Assembly (NCBI GenBank): GCA_027578815.1
Contig: JANBTH010000229.1
Span: 1 to 25,045, forward strand
Direction of reading: 5' to 3'
DNA length: 25,045 nucleotides
From: Coemansia sp. RSA 1804
Taxonomy: Eukaryota > Kickxellomycota > Kickxellomycetes > Kickxellales > Kickxellaceae
This document shows positions 17,835 through 25,045 of this stretch, piece after piece. Positions within the stretch are counted from its first letter, which is position 1. Every line of letters begins with the position of its first letter. The notes beneath the pieces are model-generated. The model saw only the letters and a program-made list of their open reading frames with translations. It was not told where the DNA came from and made no database searches. A program made the translations under genes and the position numbers.

Positions 17835-17977
17835 TGTGGCCTTGATTCAAACGTACTATTTACAGAAAAACAACAACAATAAAAAACAAAAAGAAAGAGT
17901 AGTATTTGTGACAACTACGGTGTTAGACTAGATAAAAGACAATTTGTGTCCACTGCGGCAGGAGCGCGCATTAGCTG

Positions 17978-17992
17978 TATAAATCATTTATA
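17978..17992. promoter_or_regulatory. TATA-containing palindrome upstream of PRP11
   Basis: TATAAAT-C-ATTTATA is a perfect 7-base inverted repeat around one base. It presents TATAAA on both strands, about 145 bases before the PRP11 ATG, so it may be that gene's TATA box; it also lies past the end of the DFG-repeat gene. Confidence 0.4.
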
Positions 17993-18028
17993 TGACTATT
18001 CGGAAGTGTTGGCTATTTTACGATTTTG

Positions 18029-18034
18029 CACGTG
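18029..18034. promoter_or_regulatory. CACGTG E-box, candidate Cbf1/bHLH site
   Basis: Read on the minus strand the context is GATCACGTGC, matching the fungal Cbf1 consensus RTCACRTG. It lies about 195 bases upstream of the PRP11 start. A site this short can occur by chance. Confidence 0.3.
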
Positions 18035-18151
18035 ATCCTGAAGCAAGTAAGAAAATATTATTATACATTTTGAAAGATAATCTCCAACAAACAAAACAAA
18101 AACAAAAACAACGCACCACCGTGTATCATCTACTAGTATCTCCCTCCCACA

Positions 18152-19081
18152 TCAATGGAGTTTGGACGCCTGGGCAATTAGCTTCTGAATGACCTGGTTG
18201 TAAGCAACAATATCATCCCTTTTCTTGTCAATCTCTTGCGCCTTTGCGGCAATAAGCGCATCAATAGAGACCAGAGCATGCTTCAGCGCACCAAGTGCAT
18301 TATCGTCGTCATCGTCAACACCGTTGGCTTGTGGATTGCTCTCGACTAGATCCCCCGATAAGGATGGTTGTTGTTCTTGCGACAAAGCGATTGCCTGGAT
18401 CTCCTCCACGGTAAGCAGAGGCAGCTTCTTTGAATGCTTCTTTTTTTTGTGCGCCTCCAGGTCAATGATGATCTTGGAAAGCGGTGTAAGAAGGTAGCGG
18501 ATGTCCCGAGAATCGAGGGATTCAGAGACCACAGACACTAGTAGCAGGTTCCGCAACAGCCGTGGTTCCATCTCCCCATGTGTACTCGTGTTTCTCCGCA
18601 AAACAGCAGCGACGGTTTCGTCGGCGTTAGTAGTACTCATGGTAGTTGTTGCTATATACGAACTGTCATCATCGTTATTGTTGTTATCCAGTCGCAATTC
18701 GTCTAGCTTCGGTTCCTCGCCGTCTATTTTGCTGCTGTCATTGCAGTCTGGGAAGTTGCTAAAGATGTTGCTCATGCATTTTTCCAGGGTTTCACCTCGA
18801 GCATGGTCAGATAAAGCACCGTCTAAAAGAGATGCAGCCTGTGCCAGCGTCGAGTCAATAACAGACAACGACGGCGGTATGTCAGTAGTAGTTGTGGTAT
18901 GCTGACTGGTGAGACTGCCGTCTACATTGTGCGATTCTGGGTCGGAAGCCTGTGCATGAAGCGAGGTCTGCTCGCCAAAGTCGCCAAAGTCGCCGAAATC
19001 CTCGCCGTCATCGTAGTTCTCCACGCCAAAGCCGCCGAATTCGTCATCGTCGTGGCCATCGCTCCTTCCGGTGTCCGACAT
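18152..19081 (-). CDS. Acidic DFG-repeat protein, possible AP-1/clathrin accessory factor (Laa2/aftiphilin-like)
   Basis: The protein has 309 residues. The N-terminus is very acidic and holds EFGGFG (14-19) and three DFG units in a row (28-36); DFxxF/FGxF motifs with acidic flanks are the known ligands of AP-1 gamma-ear and GGA ear domains, as in aftiphilin and yeast Laa2. The middle is Ser/Thr/Asn/Asp-rich and probably disordered. A helical region (about 165-220, RLLRNLLLVSVVSESLDSRDIRYLLTPL) precedes a basic KKKKHSKK patch, and the C-terminal 45 residues look like a coiled coil. I do not recognise a full-length orthologue; the trafficking role rests on the motifs. The ATG is the first in the frame, which stays open upstream. 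It is divergent from the UCH gene across 563 bases. Confidence 0.6.
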   Translation of the reverse strand: MSDTGRSDGHDDDEFGGFGVENYDDGEDFGDFGDFGEQTSLHAQASDPESHNVDGSLTSQHTTTTTDIPPSLSVIDSTLAQAASLLDGALSDHARGETLEKCMSNIFSNFPDCNDSSKIDGEEPKLDELRLDNNNNDDDSSYIATTTMSTTNADETVAAVLRRNTSTHGEMEPRLLRNLLLVSVVSESLDSRDIRYLLTPLSKIIIDLEAHKKKKHSKKLPLLTVEEIQAIALSQEQQPSLSGDLVESNPQANGVDDDDDNALGALKHALVSIDALIAAKAQEIDKKRDDIVAYNQVIQKLIAQASKLH

Positions 19082-19242
19082 CTCCAGCTTCTTTTTTGTT
19101 ATAGGGAAAATGAAAAAGGCAAAATGAGAAAAAAAGAACTTCAGATTGTTATTGCAAAAAAGAAAGAGCATGGATTTTTTGGAGCTGTTAGCCACTCTGG
19201 CTGGGGACAAATCACAAAACAAAAAAATTATCTAAATCCACA

Positions 19243-19260
19243 AAGTGGCCCCGCCCACTT
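19243..19260. promoter_or_regulatory. GC-rich inverted repeat in the divergent promoter
   Basis: AAGTGG and CCACTT flank CCCCGC, giving a 6-base stem with a GC-box-like centre (CCCCGCCC). A further CCACTT follows about 10 bases later. It stands out in an otherwise AT-rich spacer, and may bind a zinc-finger activator shared by both genes. Confidence 0.35.
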
Positions 19261-19531
19261 GCAGATACCACTTGTCGCGGGGCACAGTCGTAAAACATCT
19301 TCATGTAAAAACGACTTCTAGATAAAAGCAGACCCGCTCGCTACAGAACACAGCAGGAAGATACTAGAGAAATAATTATTTTAATTTAAAAATGATACTG
19401 ACTGCATTGCTCACAAAGAAGTGAATAAAACACACTAAATGGCAATAATTCCACTTCTAACATCACCATCATGATGTGATGGATGACGTACTTTTCTTCA
19501 TCTTCCCATCCTCCATCTTCCTTTTCCTCTT

Positions 19532-19551
19532 CTTTTCTTTTCTTTTCTTTT
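19532..19551 (+). repeat. (CTTTT)4 repeat in the UCH leader
   Basis: Four exact CTTTT units lie in the pyrimidine-rich tract about 95-113 bases before the UCH start, typical of the CT-rich leaders in this window. Confidence 0.8.
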
Positions 19552-19644
19552 CCACATCCCATTTCTTCAGCACGCTTTTTCTTCCAATATCCTGCAGCCA
19601 GTATATTATCATTGTTGTCAATTTTTCTGTTAAACCAGCTCAAC

Positions 19645-20355
19645 ATGTCTGCCTCTGAAGGAAAGAACAAGAAGGATAAGATCTACTGGGTGCCGCTCGA
19701 GTCGTCTCCGCAGGTGATGAACAAGATAATCGAGCACATGGGGGTTGGCGCATCAGTCAAGTTCGACGACGTGTACGATTTCGATGAAGAAATCCTTTCC
19801 ATGGTTGCGCAGCCAGTGCACGCACTAGTGTTTCTGTTTCCCGAGGTGGAGGAGACGAACAAGGTGCGGGAAGTGGAGGCGCAGAGCAGCAAGGACAAGG
19901 TGTCGCCAAACATCTGGCATATGCGACAGACCATCGGGAACGCATGCGGAACGATGGCTATTTTCCACGCGCTGGGAAACAACCAGAAGACACTCCCGAT
20001 TGGCGGGAACATTGCCGCGTTCTTTGACAAGGTGAACGGACTGTCGCCCGAGGACAAGGCCAAGGTGCTCGAGCAGAGCAAGGAGATGGAGGAGGCCCAT
20101 AGAAGCGGCGCATCCGAGGACCAGTCCGCGGCGCCCGAGGCCGACGCTGACGTCGACTACCACTACGTGGCACTGACCATCGTCGACGGCGACTTGTACG
20201 AGATTGACGGAGGCCTTTCGGTGCCCATCAACCATGGCCCGGCAACCGATGTGCTGAGAGACGGCGTCCGCGTGGCCAAGAGACGCATTGCCGCTATGGA
20301 GGACAAGAACATTGGGTTCTCGCTCATTGCTCTCTCGTCGGTTGCGGAGGACTAG
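19645..20355 (+). CDS. YUH1: Ubiquitin C-terminal hydrolase, UCH-L3/Yuh1 type
   Basis: This cysteine protease of 236 residues (peptidase family C12) cleaves small adducts and peptide tails from the C-terminus of ubiquitin, and in some species of Nedd8/Rub1. The catalytic residues are all present: Gln95 (oxyanion), Cys101 in IGNACGT, His173 in DYHYVAL and Asp188 in EIDG. Their spacing matches human UCHL3 closely. The variable, acidic, Ser/Ala-rich segment about 152-171 corresponds to the crossover loop that limits access to the active site. Length is normal for the single-domain enzymes. The ATG at 19645 matches the family N-terminus (IYWVPLESSP follows); an in-frame ATG at 19483 could add 54 residues but lies in CT-rich leader sequence. 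The 3' end faces UTP22 with only 114 bases between. Confidence 0.95.
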   Translation: MSASEGKNKKDKIYWVPLESSPQVMNKIIEHMGVGASVKFDDVYDFDEEILSMVAQPVHALVFLFPEVEETNKVREVEAQSSKDKVSPNIWHMRQTIGNACGTMAIFHALGNNQKTLPIGGNIAAFFDKVNGLSPEDKAKVLEQSKEMEEAHRSGASEDQSAAPEADADVDYHYVALTIVDGDLYEIDGGLSVPINHGPATDVLRDGVRVAKRRIAAMEDKNIGFSLIALSSVAED

Positions 20356-20362
20356 ATCAGCC

Positions 20363-20368
20363 TTTATT
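20363..20368 (-). terminator. Candidate poly(A) signal of UTP22
   Basis: AATAAA on the minus strand (TTTATT here) lies 102 bases past the UTP22 stop and just 8 bases from the UCH stop codon. Cleavage downstream of it would fall within the UCH coding end. Confidence 0.45.
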
Positions 20369-20469
20369 CGTTTGTTTTCTGCACTCACCATGTCATTTAT
20401 CTGTCTTAATCCATCATTCACAAAACACAGTAGTAGAAAAACAAAAGAGTATGTCTTTGAAAATAAGCA

Positions 20470-23400
20470 TTATGCGCGCTGGATGGCAAAGTCGGCAACC
20501 AGGCCATCGCCCAGGCGGATCATCTCATTGACAACGTCCTGGACATTGTATCTGACCAGCGGACGCGATGATGAAGAAGAGGAAGCTTCCCGTTTCCCCG
20601 GAGCCATGCTGGCATGCAGACCGGCGGAGAACGGGACATCCTTGCCAACAACGGCTGGATTCCACAGTCCAGCCACAACGCTGCCGCCATAGACGTCGTG
20701 GAAAACAAACACGCTGTCGCCATAGACGTCAACCAGGTCGCGGACAAACATCGACGCGGGATCGAAACCGACCATGCCGGGCTGGTTGAACGGGTTTGCG
20801 CGCTGCTTCACATGTGCCAGCGTCTGCGACTGGCTCTGGGCTTGGGCGGTTGGTAAAAGATTCTTGAACACCTCGGCAGAGTCCCCGCCGGCTACTGATC
20901 CATTGGTGCCAGTAGAAGCAGCGTTCGTGGCCTCCTCTATTGTTTCAAAGGCCGACTTTGGCGGCTGCTCGTACTTGCGGCACACCACGTCCTGGTCCAG
21001 GCGGATGACAAAGTCGTAGTCGCCAAGCGGTGTGGCAAACACCTGCGGCAGCCACGAATCGGTGCCGGCGGAAACGCACCGGCCAACACATTCCAGCGAC
21101 GCAGCTGCCAGATCGCGGATACGGCGCGTAAGCACAGGTGGCACGGTGCCCCACCACTGCGCGGCAGGGTCGTCCTCTGTGGCAATGCGCATGGCATTGG
21201 TGATCCTGTTCTTCCGCTGCGCTTTGTCGAATTCCTTCTGCAACAGTCCAAACTTTTCGGCCGACATGCCTTCGCTTCTCCACACGCCCATCGCCTGGTT
21301 CTTCAATCTGCTCAACTCTCCCCCTTCGTCATCGTCATTGTCGTATATGTTGGCGCCAAAGTCCACGGCGCACAGATCCTCCTTCCACCGCCACTGAGAG
21401 AGAAGCTGCAAGCTCTGCACAAACCCAGCGTACGCAGACGCCGGTGTGGCAAGCGCATTGTTGGCAGAGGACGACCCGGCAAACACACATGCAACCACGA
21501 GTTCGGCGAGCTCCTCAGGAACGCCCACAGTCTGGCCAAGAAGCATGTGCCGCGACAACCAGCGCTTCAGCAGACGGATGGTAAGCGATGCGGACGGGTG
21601 ATGGCGCTGGCACATATCCATAATGTGTCTGTGGTGCGTGGGGCGCCACCGGTTGGTGCGCAACCAGCGACGGTGTGCGTGCTCAAGCGCCAACGTGGTA
21701 GCAGGAGACGGATTACCCGCCAACCGGAGCTCGCGCACCTTGCGTGCCAAAAGCTCTCCCTCGTGGTCGCACAGAATGCTCAGACGGAACGTGTATCCGC
21801 TGGCCGCATGGCGGATATCCAGCACGTTGTCGCGCTCGTAATCCATATCGTCTGCGTCGCGGGATGCCATGCGCGTGGCCGAGATCCCTGTGGTCAGTCC
21901 ATCTGCCGCTCCGTAGCCAAAGAACCGGTTTCCTACGTCTACTTGCGAGTCAGGGTGCACCGCCGCATAGCACTCGCCAATCCGCAGAAGAAACGCAGCT
22001 TTGACTTTGTGCAGAGCCGCAATATCGTCCGGCCACTTGGTAGACCCTGCAAATTCGATAATTGCATGCAGGGGCTCGATGTACGAGTCGTCGCCGCCAT
22101 TACGCGACAATGCCAAGGGCTTGGGCGGCGTCAGCGACGCGTACCGGAGTCCCGGCGACACCGGGTGCAGCGCAAGCACACGCAGTGGGAGTTTGTCCTC
22201 CATGTCCTTAATGTCGCGCTGTAACTGGTCAAATGCACCGATCGCCCGCTCAAACGTAATCTCGTCAGCGGCCGGGCCGCAGATGTCCATCGACTGGGCA
22301 AAGTCGATCACCCGTGCCGACAGCGTAAACAGCCTTCCAACACAGTCGCCAAACGCCTGGGCCGCCTTTGGCCGTGCCTTATCGACAACCAGCAGGTCTT
22401 CGGGAATCATGACCTCTGGTGTTGCTCGGATCGAAAAGTGCCGACGCAGAAGATACGCCACCATACGTGGCAGAATAAGCGACCTCGACTCCGTTGACAT
22501 TCCGTTGGCGCCCCACACAACAGCAAGCCGGATCGACGCGTCGCGGAATCGACGCAACTCGGCACGCTCGCCCCAGTACGCGCGGAACCGGGCTGCCATC
22601 TGGGGTTCGGCATCTGGATTGGGTCCCAGATCAACCAGCCGGTTGGACGCATCCTCGTTAGCAATTATTCCAACAAAGAACACACACGACTCTTTCTTGG
22701 TCAATCCTGCGTCTGACACGCACGGATGGACGGCAACAATGCGCGCTTGTCTCTCGAGTGCAGATGAAAGGAACGATGCAATCCGACTTTGCACTGCGGT
22801 CACTGCGTTTCCGTGGTCGAGTTCCGCCAGTCTGCGTGCCACACTTGCTGCCGAACCATCACCACCACCCGTGCTCGGTGCCAGGAATCGCGAGATATCA
22901 TCGACCTCCAGACGGAACACATGGTCGTATCTCGACACCGCCAGCCGGGTGAGTCGGGAATCCAAAAAGATGCGGTCAAACCTGTTCTCCGCATGGTGGT
23001 TGATGTCAAGCGCAGTCTGTCGCGCAGCCATCCGCAACTCCGAAAGCTCCCATTCCTGGACGCCAGCCAGCAGATTAAGCGACCCCGACGGGTCAACAAA
23101 CACTGCACCAAAATTACTGGCAAACGCAGCCATGTCCACCGCACTGCCAAACGCAACAGGAATGTCCTCAAAGTCATGAAGCGCCAGGAACTCTACCGTG
23201 CTCTTGAACAGTTGGTGCGCAGACATTGTTGGCGACAACCGGAATCGTCTCTCCGTCACTTCTCCTGGCATGGTCCCACGCAGCAGCCATGCCAGAACCA
23301 TGGTTAGCACAAAGCCCGTGACCCGCTGGGTGCGTGCCAGACTATGCGACCCAACCTGGGTCCCGCCCATACTGCGCTGCCCGTGCCATACGCGCAGCAA

Positions 23401-24615
23401 TGAAGCAGCACGTGCAAACTCGGGGCACATTTCGGCGGTCTCAAACAGATACTTCATGTGCGTCAAAAACAGCGCATCACCCAGGAGCGCCGAGTTGTAC
23501 AGCGGTGTTGGTGGTAGCGAATTCGAGCCAGATGACGAAGGATCATCACCTGATTCGGTGGCACCCGCAGCGGCCGGATCAATATGGCTGGGCCGCACGT
23601 GGTTGCGGTCGGGAGCCAAGCGCTTCAACGGAAGCGTGTCGTGGGCAATGCTGGGAAGAATGCGCACTACCACACCTCCGGGAAGGCTGTCCAGACTCTT
23701 GACACCCTTTAGCGGATGCATTGCGATGATCGGGAGTCTCTGGTCGCCATGCATGCACTCGATGTTGATATCAAACGCATCCCGTAACGCAGCGGACTGT
23801 TTCAGGCCAACGAATAGCACGGCCACGTAGAACGCACGCTTGTAAAAGTACCTGTAGTTCAGGTGGTCGCGATCCTGGAACAAGGCAGACGGCATTTGCA
23901 CCACCATATCAACATTGAAGCCCGTACGCGAGGCCACGGCCATGCCAAGCGGATAGCTGCCCACAACGTTGATAACCGTTGGAGACTGGAATCCAAGCTT
24001 AATAAGCATGTCGTCGCTGGGAGGCGGATCCGGGAACGGAATCTGTAACTTCTCTCCTGTTGCTAATTTGCTGCTGCCACTAATCCTGTGGATGTACTTT
24101 GTGGCTGCGCGCACACCCATCTCGTCAACCGAGTCCTGTGATCCCAGAGCGTCGCGGATCTGTCGAAGCGCCGCATCCAGTCCGCGTGTGGCCTTTGATC
24201 CGGCACCCACGCTTGTTTCGGCCAGCAACTCGTCCTCCTGCAGTTTGAACAGATTGCTCTTGAACAGCAGTGTTGTTTCGTTGAGCGCCATGATCTCTGC
24301 GTTTGTAGCCTTTGCATCCAGGCCTCTTTTGTGCTGACCACTGGTCTTTTCCAGCGTACCATTGCTATTGTTGTTATTGATGTCAGCGCCCATCTTTTCA
24401 TCGTCACCGTCACTCACATCGCCAGCCTCCTCGTCTTCGTTATCGTCTTCGTGCGAGTCGTACATTTCCTCGTCCTCTGAGGACGATTCCATCTCGTGGT
24501 CGCTTTGATCTGCCAATCGGCTGGGCTGCTGTTTATGGCTGGCAACGTTCTTTTTTGCCGTCGGCGTGCCTTGTTTGCGTGTCCAATCCTTCTTTCCTGC
24601 TGACTTTGCTGCCAT
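20470..24615 (-). CDS. UTP22: U3 snoRNP-associated protein Utp22 (Nrap/NOL6 family)
   Basis: This intronless gene codes for 1381 residues, longer than yeast Utp22 or human NOL6. Utp22 is a component of the small-subunit processome in the nucleolus, needed for early 18S rRNA processing; in yeast it works with Rrp7 and casein kinase 2. The N-terminus is basic, then highly acidic (about 40-77). The Nrap domain begins with the characteristic GSYPLG (219-224) and FNVDMVVQMP, a degenerate nucleotidyltransferase-like fold, followed by YRYFYKRAFYVAVL, which matches NOL6 closely. Further Nrap domains continue to the end, including the conserved TGFVLTMVLAWLL and the VTRRIRDLAAASL part near the C-terminus. 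The ATG (context GCCATGG) is the first in frame. Its 3' end is convergent with UCH; its promoter lies in the last 430 bases. Confidence 0.93.
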   Translation of the reverse strand: MAAKSAGKKDWTRKQGTPTAKKNVASHKQQPSRLADQSDHEMESSSEDEEMYDSHEDDNEDEEAGDVSDGDDEKMGADINNNNSNGTLEKTSGQHKRGLDAKATNAEIMALNETTLLFKSNLFKLQEDELLAETSVGAGSKATRGLDAALRQIRDALGSQDSVDEMGVRAATKYIHRISGSSKLATGEKLQIPFPDPPPSDDMLIKLGFQSPTVINVVGSYPLGMAVASRTGFNVDMVVQMPSALFQDRDHLNYRYFYKRAFYVAVLFVGLKQSAALRDAFDINIECMHGDQRLPIIAMHPLKGVKSLDSLPGGVVVRILPSIAHDTLPLKRLAPDRNHVRPSHIDPAAAGATESGDDPSSSGSNSLPPTPLYNSALLGDALFLTHMKYLFETAEMCPEFARAASLLRVWHGQRSMGGTQVGSHSLARTQRVTGFVLTMVLAWLLRGTMPGEVTERRFRLSPTMSAHQLFKSTVEFLALHDFEDIPVAFGSAVDMAAFASNFGAVFVDPSGSLNLLAGVQEWELSELRMAARQTALDINHHAENRFDRIFLDSRLTRLAVSRYDHVFRLEVDDISRFLAPSTGGGDGSAASVARRLAELDHGNAVTAVQSRIASFLSSALERQARIVAVHPCVSDAGLTKKESCVFFVGIIANEDASNRLVDLGPNPDAEPQMAARFRAYWGERAELRRFRDASIRLAVVWGANGMSTESRSLILPRMVAYLLRRHFSIRATPEVMIPEDLLVVDKARPKAAQAFGDCVGRLFTLSARVIDFAQSMDICGPAADEITFERAIGAFDQLQRDIKDMEDKLPLRVLALHPVSPGLRYASLTPPKPLALSRNGGDDSYIEPLHAIIEFAGSTKWPDDIAALHKVKAAFLLRIGECYAAVHPDSQVDVGNRFFGYGAADGLTTGISATRMASRDADDMDYERDNVLDIRHAASGYTFRLSILCDHEGELLARKVRELRLAGNPSPATTLALEHAHRRWLRTNRWRPTHHRHIMDMCQRHHPSASLTIRLLKRWLSRHMLLGQTVGVPEELAELVVACVFAGSSSANNALATPASAYAGFVQSLQLLSQWRWKEDLCAVDFGANIYDNDDDEGGELSRLKNQAMGVWRSEGMSAEKFGLLQKEFDKAQRKNRITNAMRIATEDDPAAQWWGTVPPVLTRRIRDLAAASLECVGRCVSAGTDSWLPQVFATPLGDYDFVIRLDQDVVCRKYEQPPKSAFETIEEATNAASTGTNGSVAGGDSAEVFKNLLPTAQAQSQSQTLAHVKQRANPFNQPGMVGFDPASMFVRDLVDVYGDSVFVFHDVYGGSVVAGLWNPAVVGKDVPFSAGLHASMAPGKREASSSSSSRPLVRYNVQDVVNEMIRLGDGLVADFAIQRA

Positions 24616-25045
24616 GGCTGCTATATATGATACGGTGGAGAGGAATAGCCAAAAATCAGGTTAAAAAAGATAAAACAAAATATCACAGAATGAAAACTCC
24701 CAGTCAAGCTTGTTAGCCTCTCGCTGTATTCTATTTAATTTATCTAGCGTGTATTGTATGCGTTGTTTAAATTGCAAATAAAAAAGAACAAGAGTGAGAG
24801 AAAGGAAGCAAACAAACTCGGACCCAGAGAAAAGAAAATAGAAAACTGAATGAAAAAAGTACGAACAAATTTTCAAAGGAAAAAAGAAAAAATAAAGCAT
24901 ATGCTAATCTGATATCTGCCCGATCACAAATCCCGATCAAAAGATGTCTTTAACTTTAACTACAATAGCGATACAAACCCAAATAACGCCTGGAAAGAGT
25001 AAAGAAAGGATATTTATATACGAGAAACAGCAAGCAGGAAAAAGG
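24616..25045. other. Upstream region of UTP22 at the window edge
   Basis: An AT-rich, A-rich stretch with no convincing gene. On the minus strand it contains TGAAAATTTG (24866-24875), close to the yeast RRPE element of ribosome-biogenesis promoters, and a TATA-like run near 25010-25020. A short open frame on the minus strand (24661-24900) is Phe/Leu-rich and looks like leader sequence. What lies beyond the edge is unknown. Confidence 0.5.

Larger units (their letters stand above)
17835..18151. other. Upstream region of PRP11 and 3' end of the DFG-repeat gene
   Basis: These 317 bases lie between two minus-strand genes. They hold a perfect 15-base palindrome with TATAAA on both strands and a CACGTG box (both listed), plus A-rich leader sequence next to the PRP11 ATG. 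I see no gene. Confidence 0.55.
19082..19644. other. Divergent promoter region of the DFG-repeat and UCH genes
   Basis: These 563 bases serve two genes facing away from each other. Left to right they hold an A-rich leader of the minus-strand gene, a GC-rich island with a hairpin at 19243-19260, an AT-rich stretch (about 19365-19460), a cluster of four ATGs at 19471-19485 and a CT-rich leader before UCH. No RNA gene is apparent. Confidence 0.55.

Noticed and set aside
22001..23179. 392-residue open frame on the plus strand inside UTP22
   Set aside because: Ser/Arg-rich antisense translation of the Nrap domains with no domain signature; UTP22 itself is unambiguous.
24866..24875. RRPE-like TGAAAATTTG upstream of UTP22, suggesting ribosome-biogenesis co-regulation
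   Set aside because: It is one base short of the yeast consensus, the region is A/T-rich so chance is high, and no PAC-type partner (GATGAG) was found nearby.

Overview
The window is ordinary nuclear DNA from a fungus. The proteins are clearly eukaryotic and fungal in type (NTE1 with cNMP-binding and patatin domains, PRP11, UTP22, RFC4, a PHO87/90/91-type phosphate transporter). Genes are dense, separated by short AT-rich spacers with CT-rich leaders, and nearly intronless: of eleven genes only one shows introns, two of them, both close to its 5' end. This architecture, a degenerate F-box/leucine-rich gene and trinucleotide-rich low-complexity tracts suggest an early-diverging filamentous fungus, perhaps Kickxellomycotina such as Coemansia. 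That placement is inference from general resemblance, not from a search.

Layout, left to right. 1-1596: 3' part of a SPX/DASS low-affinity phosphate transporter, cut by the window edge. 1926-2564: an ARFRP1/Arl3-type small GTPase. 2784-3716: a protein with two zinc-ribbon modules of the Sjogren-autoantigen (ZNRD2) type. 3951-4994: clamp-loader subunit RFC4. 5631-11051: the large lysophospholipase NTE1. 11604-13520: an F-box-like protein of unknown target. 14635-16874: a three-exon VHS-GAT adaptor (Lsb5/Tom1-like). These seven are all on the + strand. Then follow minus-strand PRP11/SF3A2 (17031-17834) and an acidic DFG-repeat protein resembling AP-1 accessory proteins (18152-19081), the plus-strand ubiquitin hydrolase YUH1/UCHL3 (19645-20355), and minus-strand UTP22 (20470-24615). 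The last 430 bases are UTP22 upstream sequence.

Most genes are unrelated housekeeping functions: phosphate transport, DNA replication, phosphatidylcholine turnover, splicing, ubiquitin processing, ribosome biogenesis. A loose theme is trans-Golgi/endosome traffic, represented by three genes: the Arl3/ARFRP1 GTPase, the VHS-GAT protein and the DFG-repeat protein. They are interspersed with other genes, so this is probably coincidence.

I saw no mobile element, tRNA, rRNA, CRISPR, viral or biosynthetic-cluster signal, and nothing that looks like a new multi-gene system. The points most worth a second look are a catalytic Gln-to-Glu change in the Arl3/ARFRP1 GTPase, the duplicated zinc ribbon with a Cys-to-His ligand change, a cluster of upstream ATGs that could give an extended UCH, tail-to-tail transcript overlap at UCH/UTP22, and a few palindromic promoter candidates.
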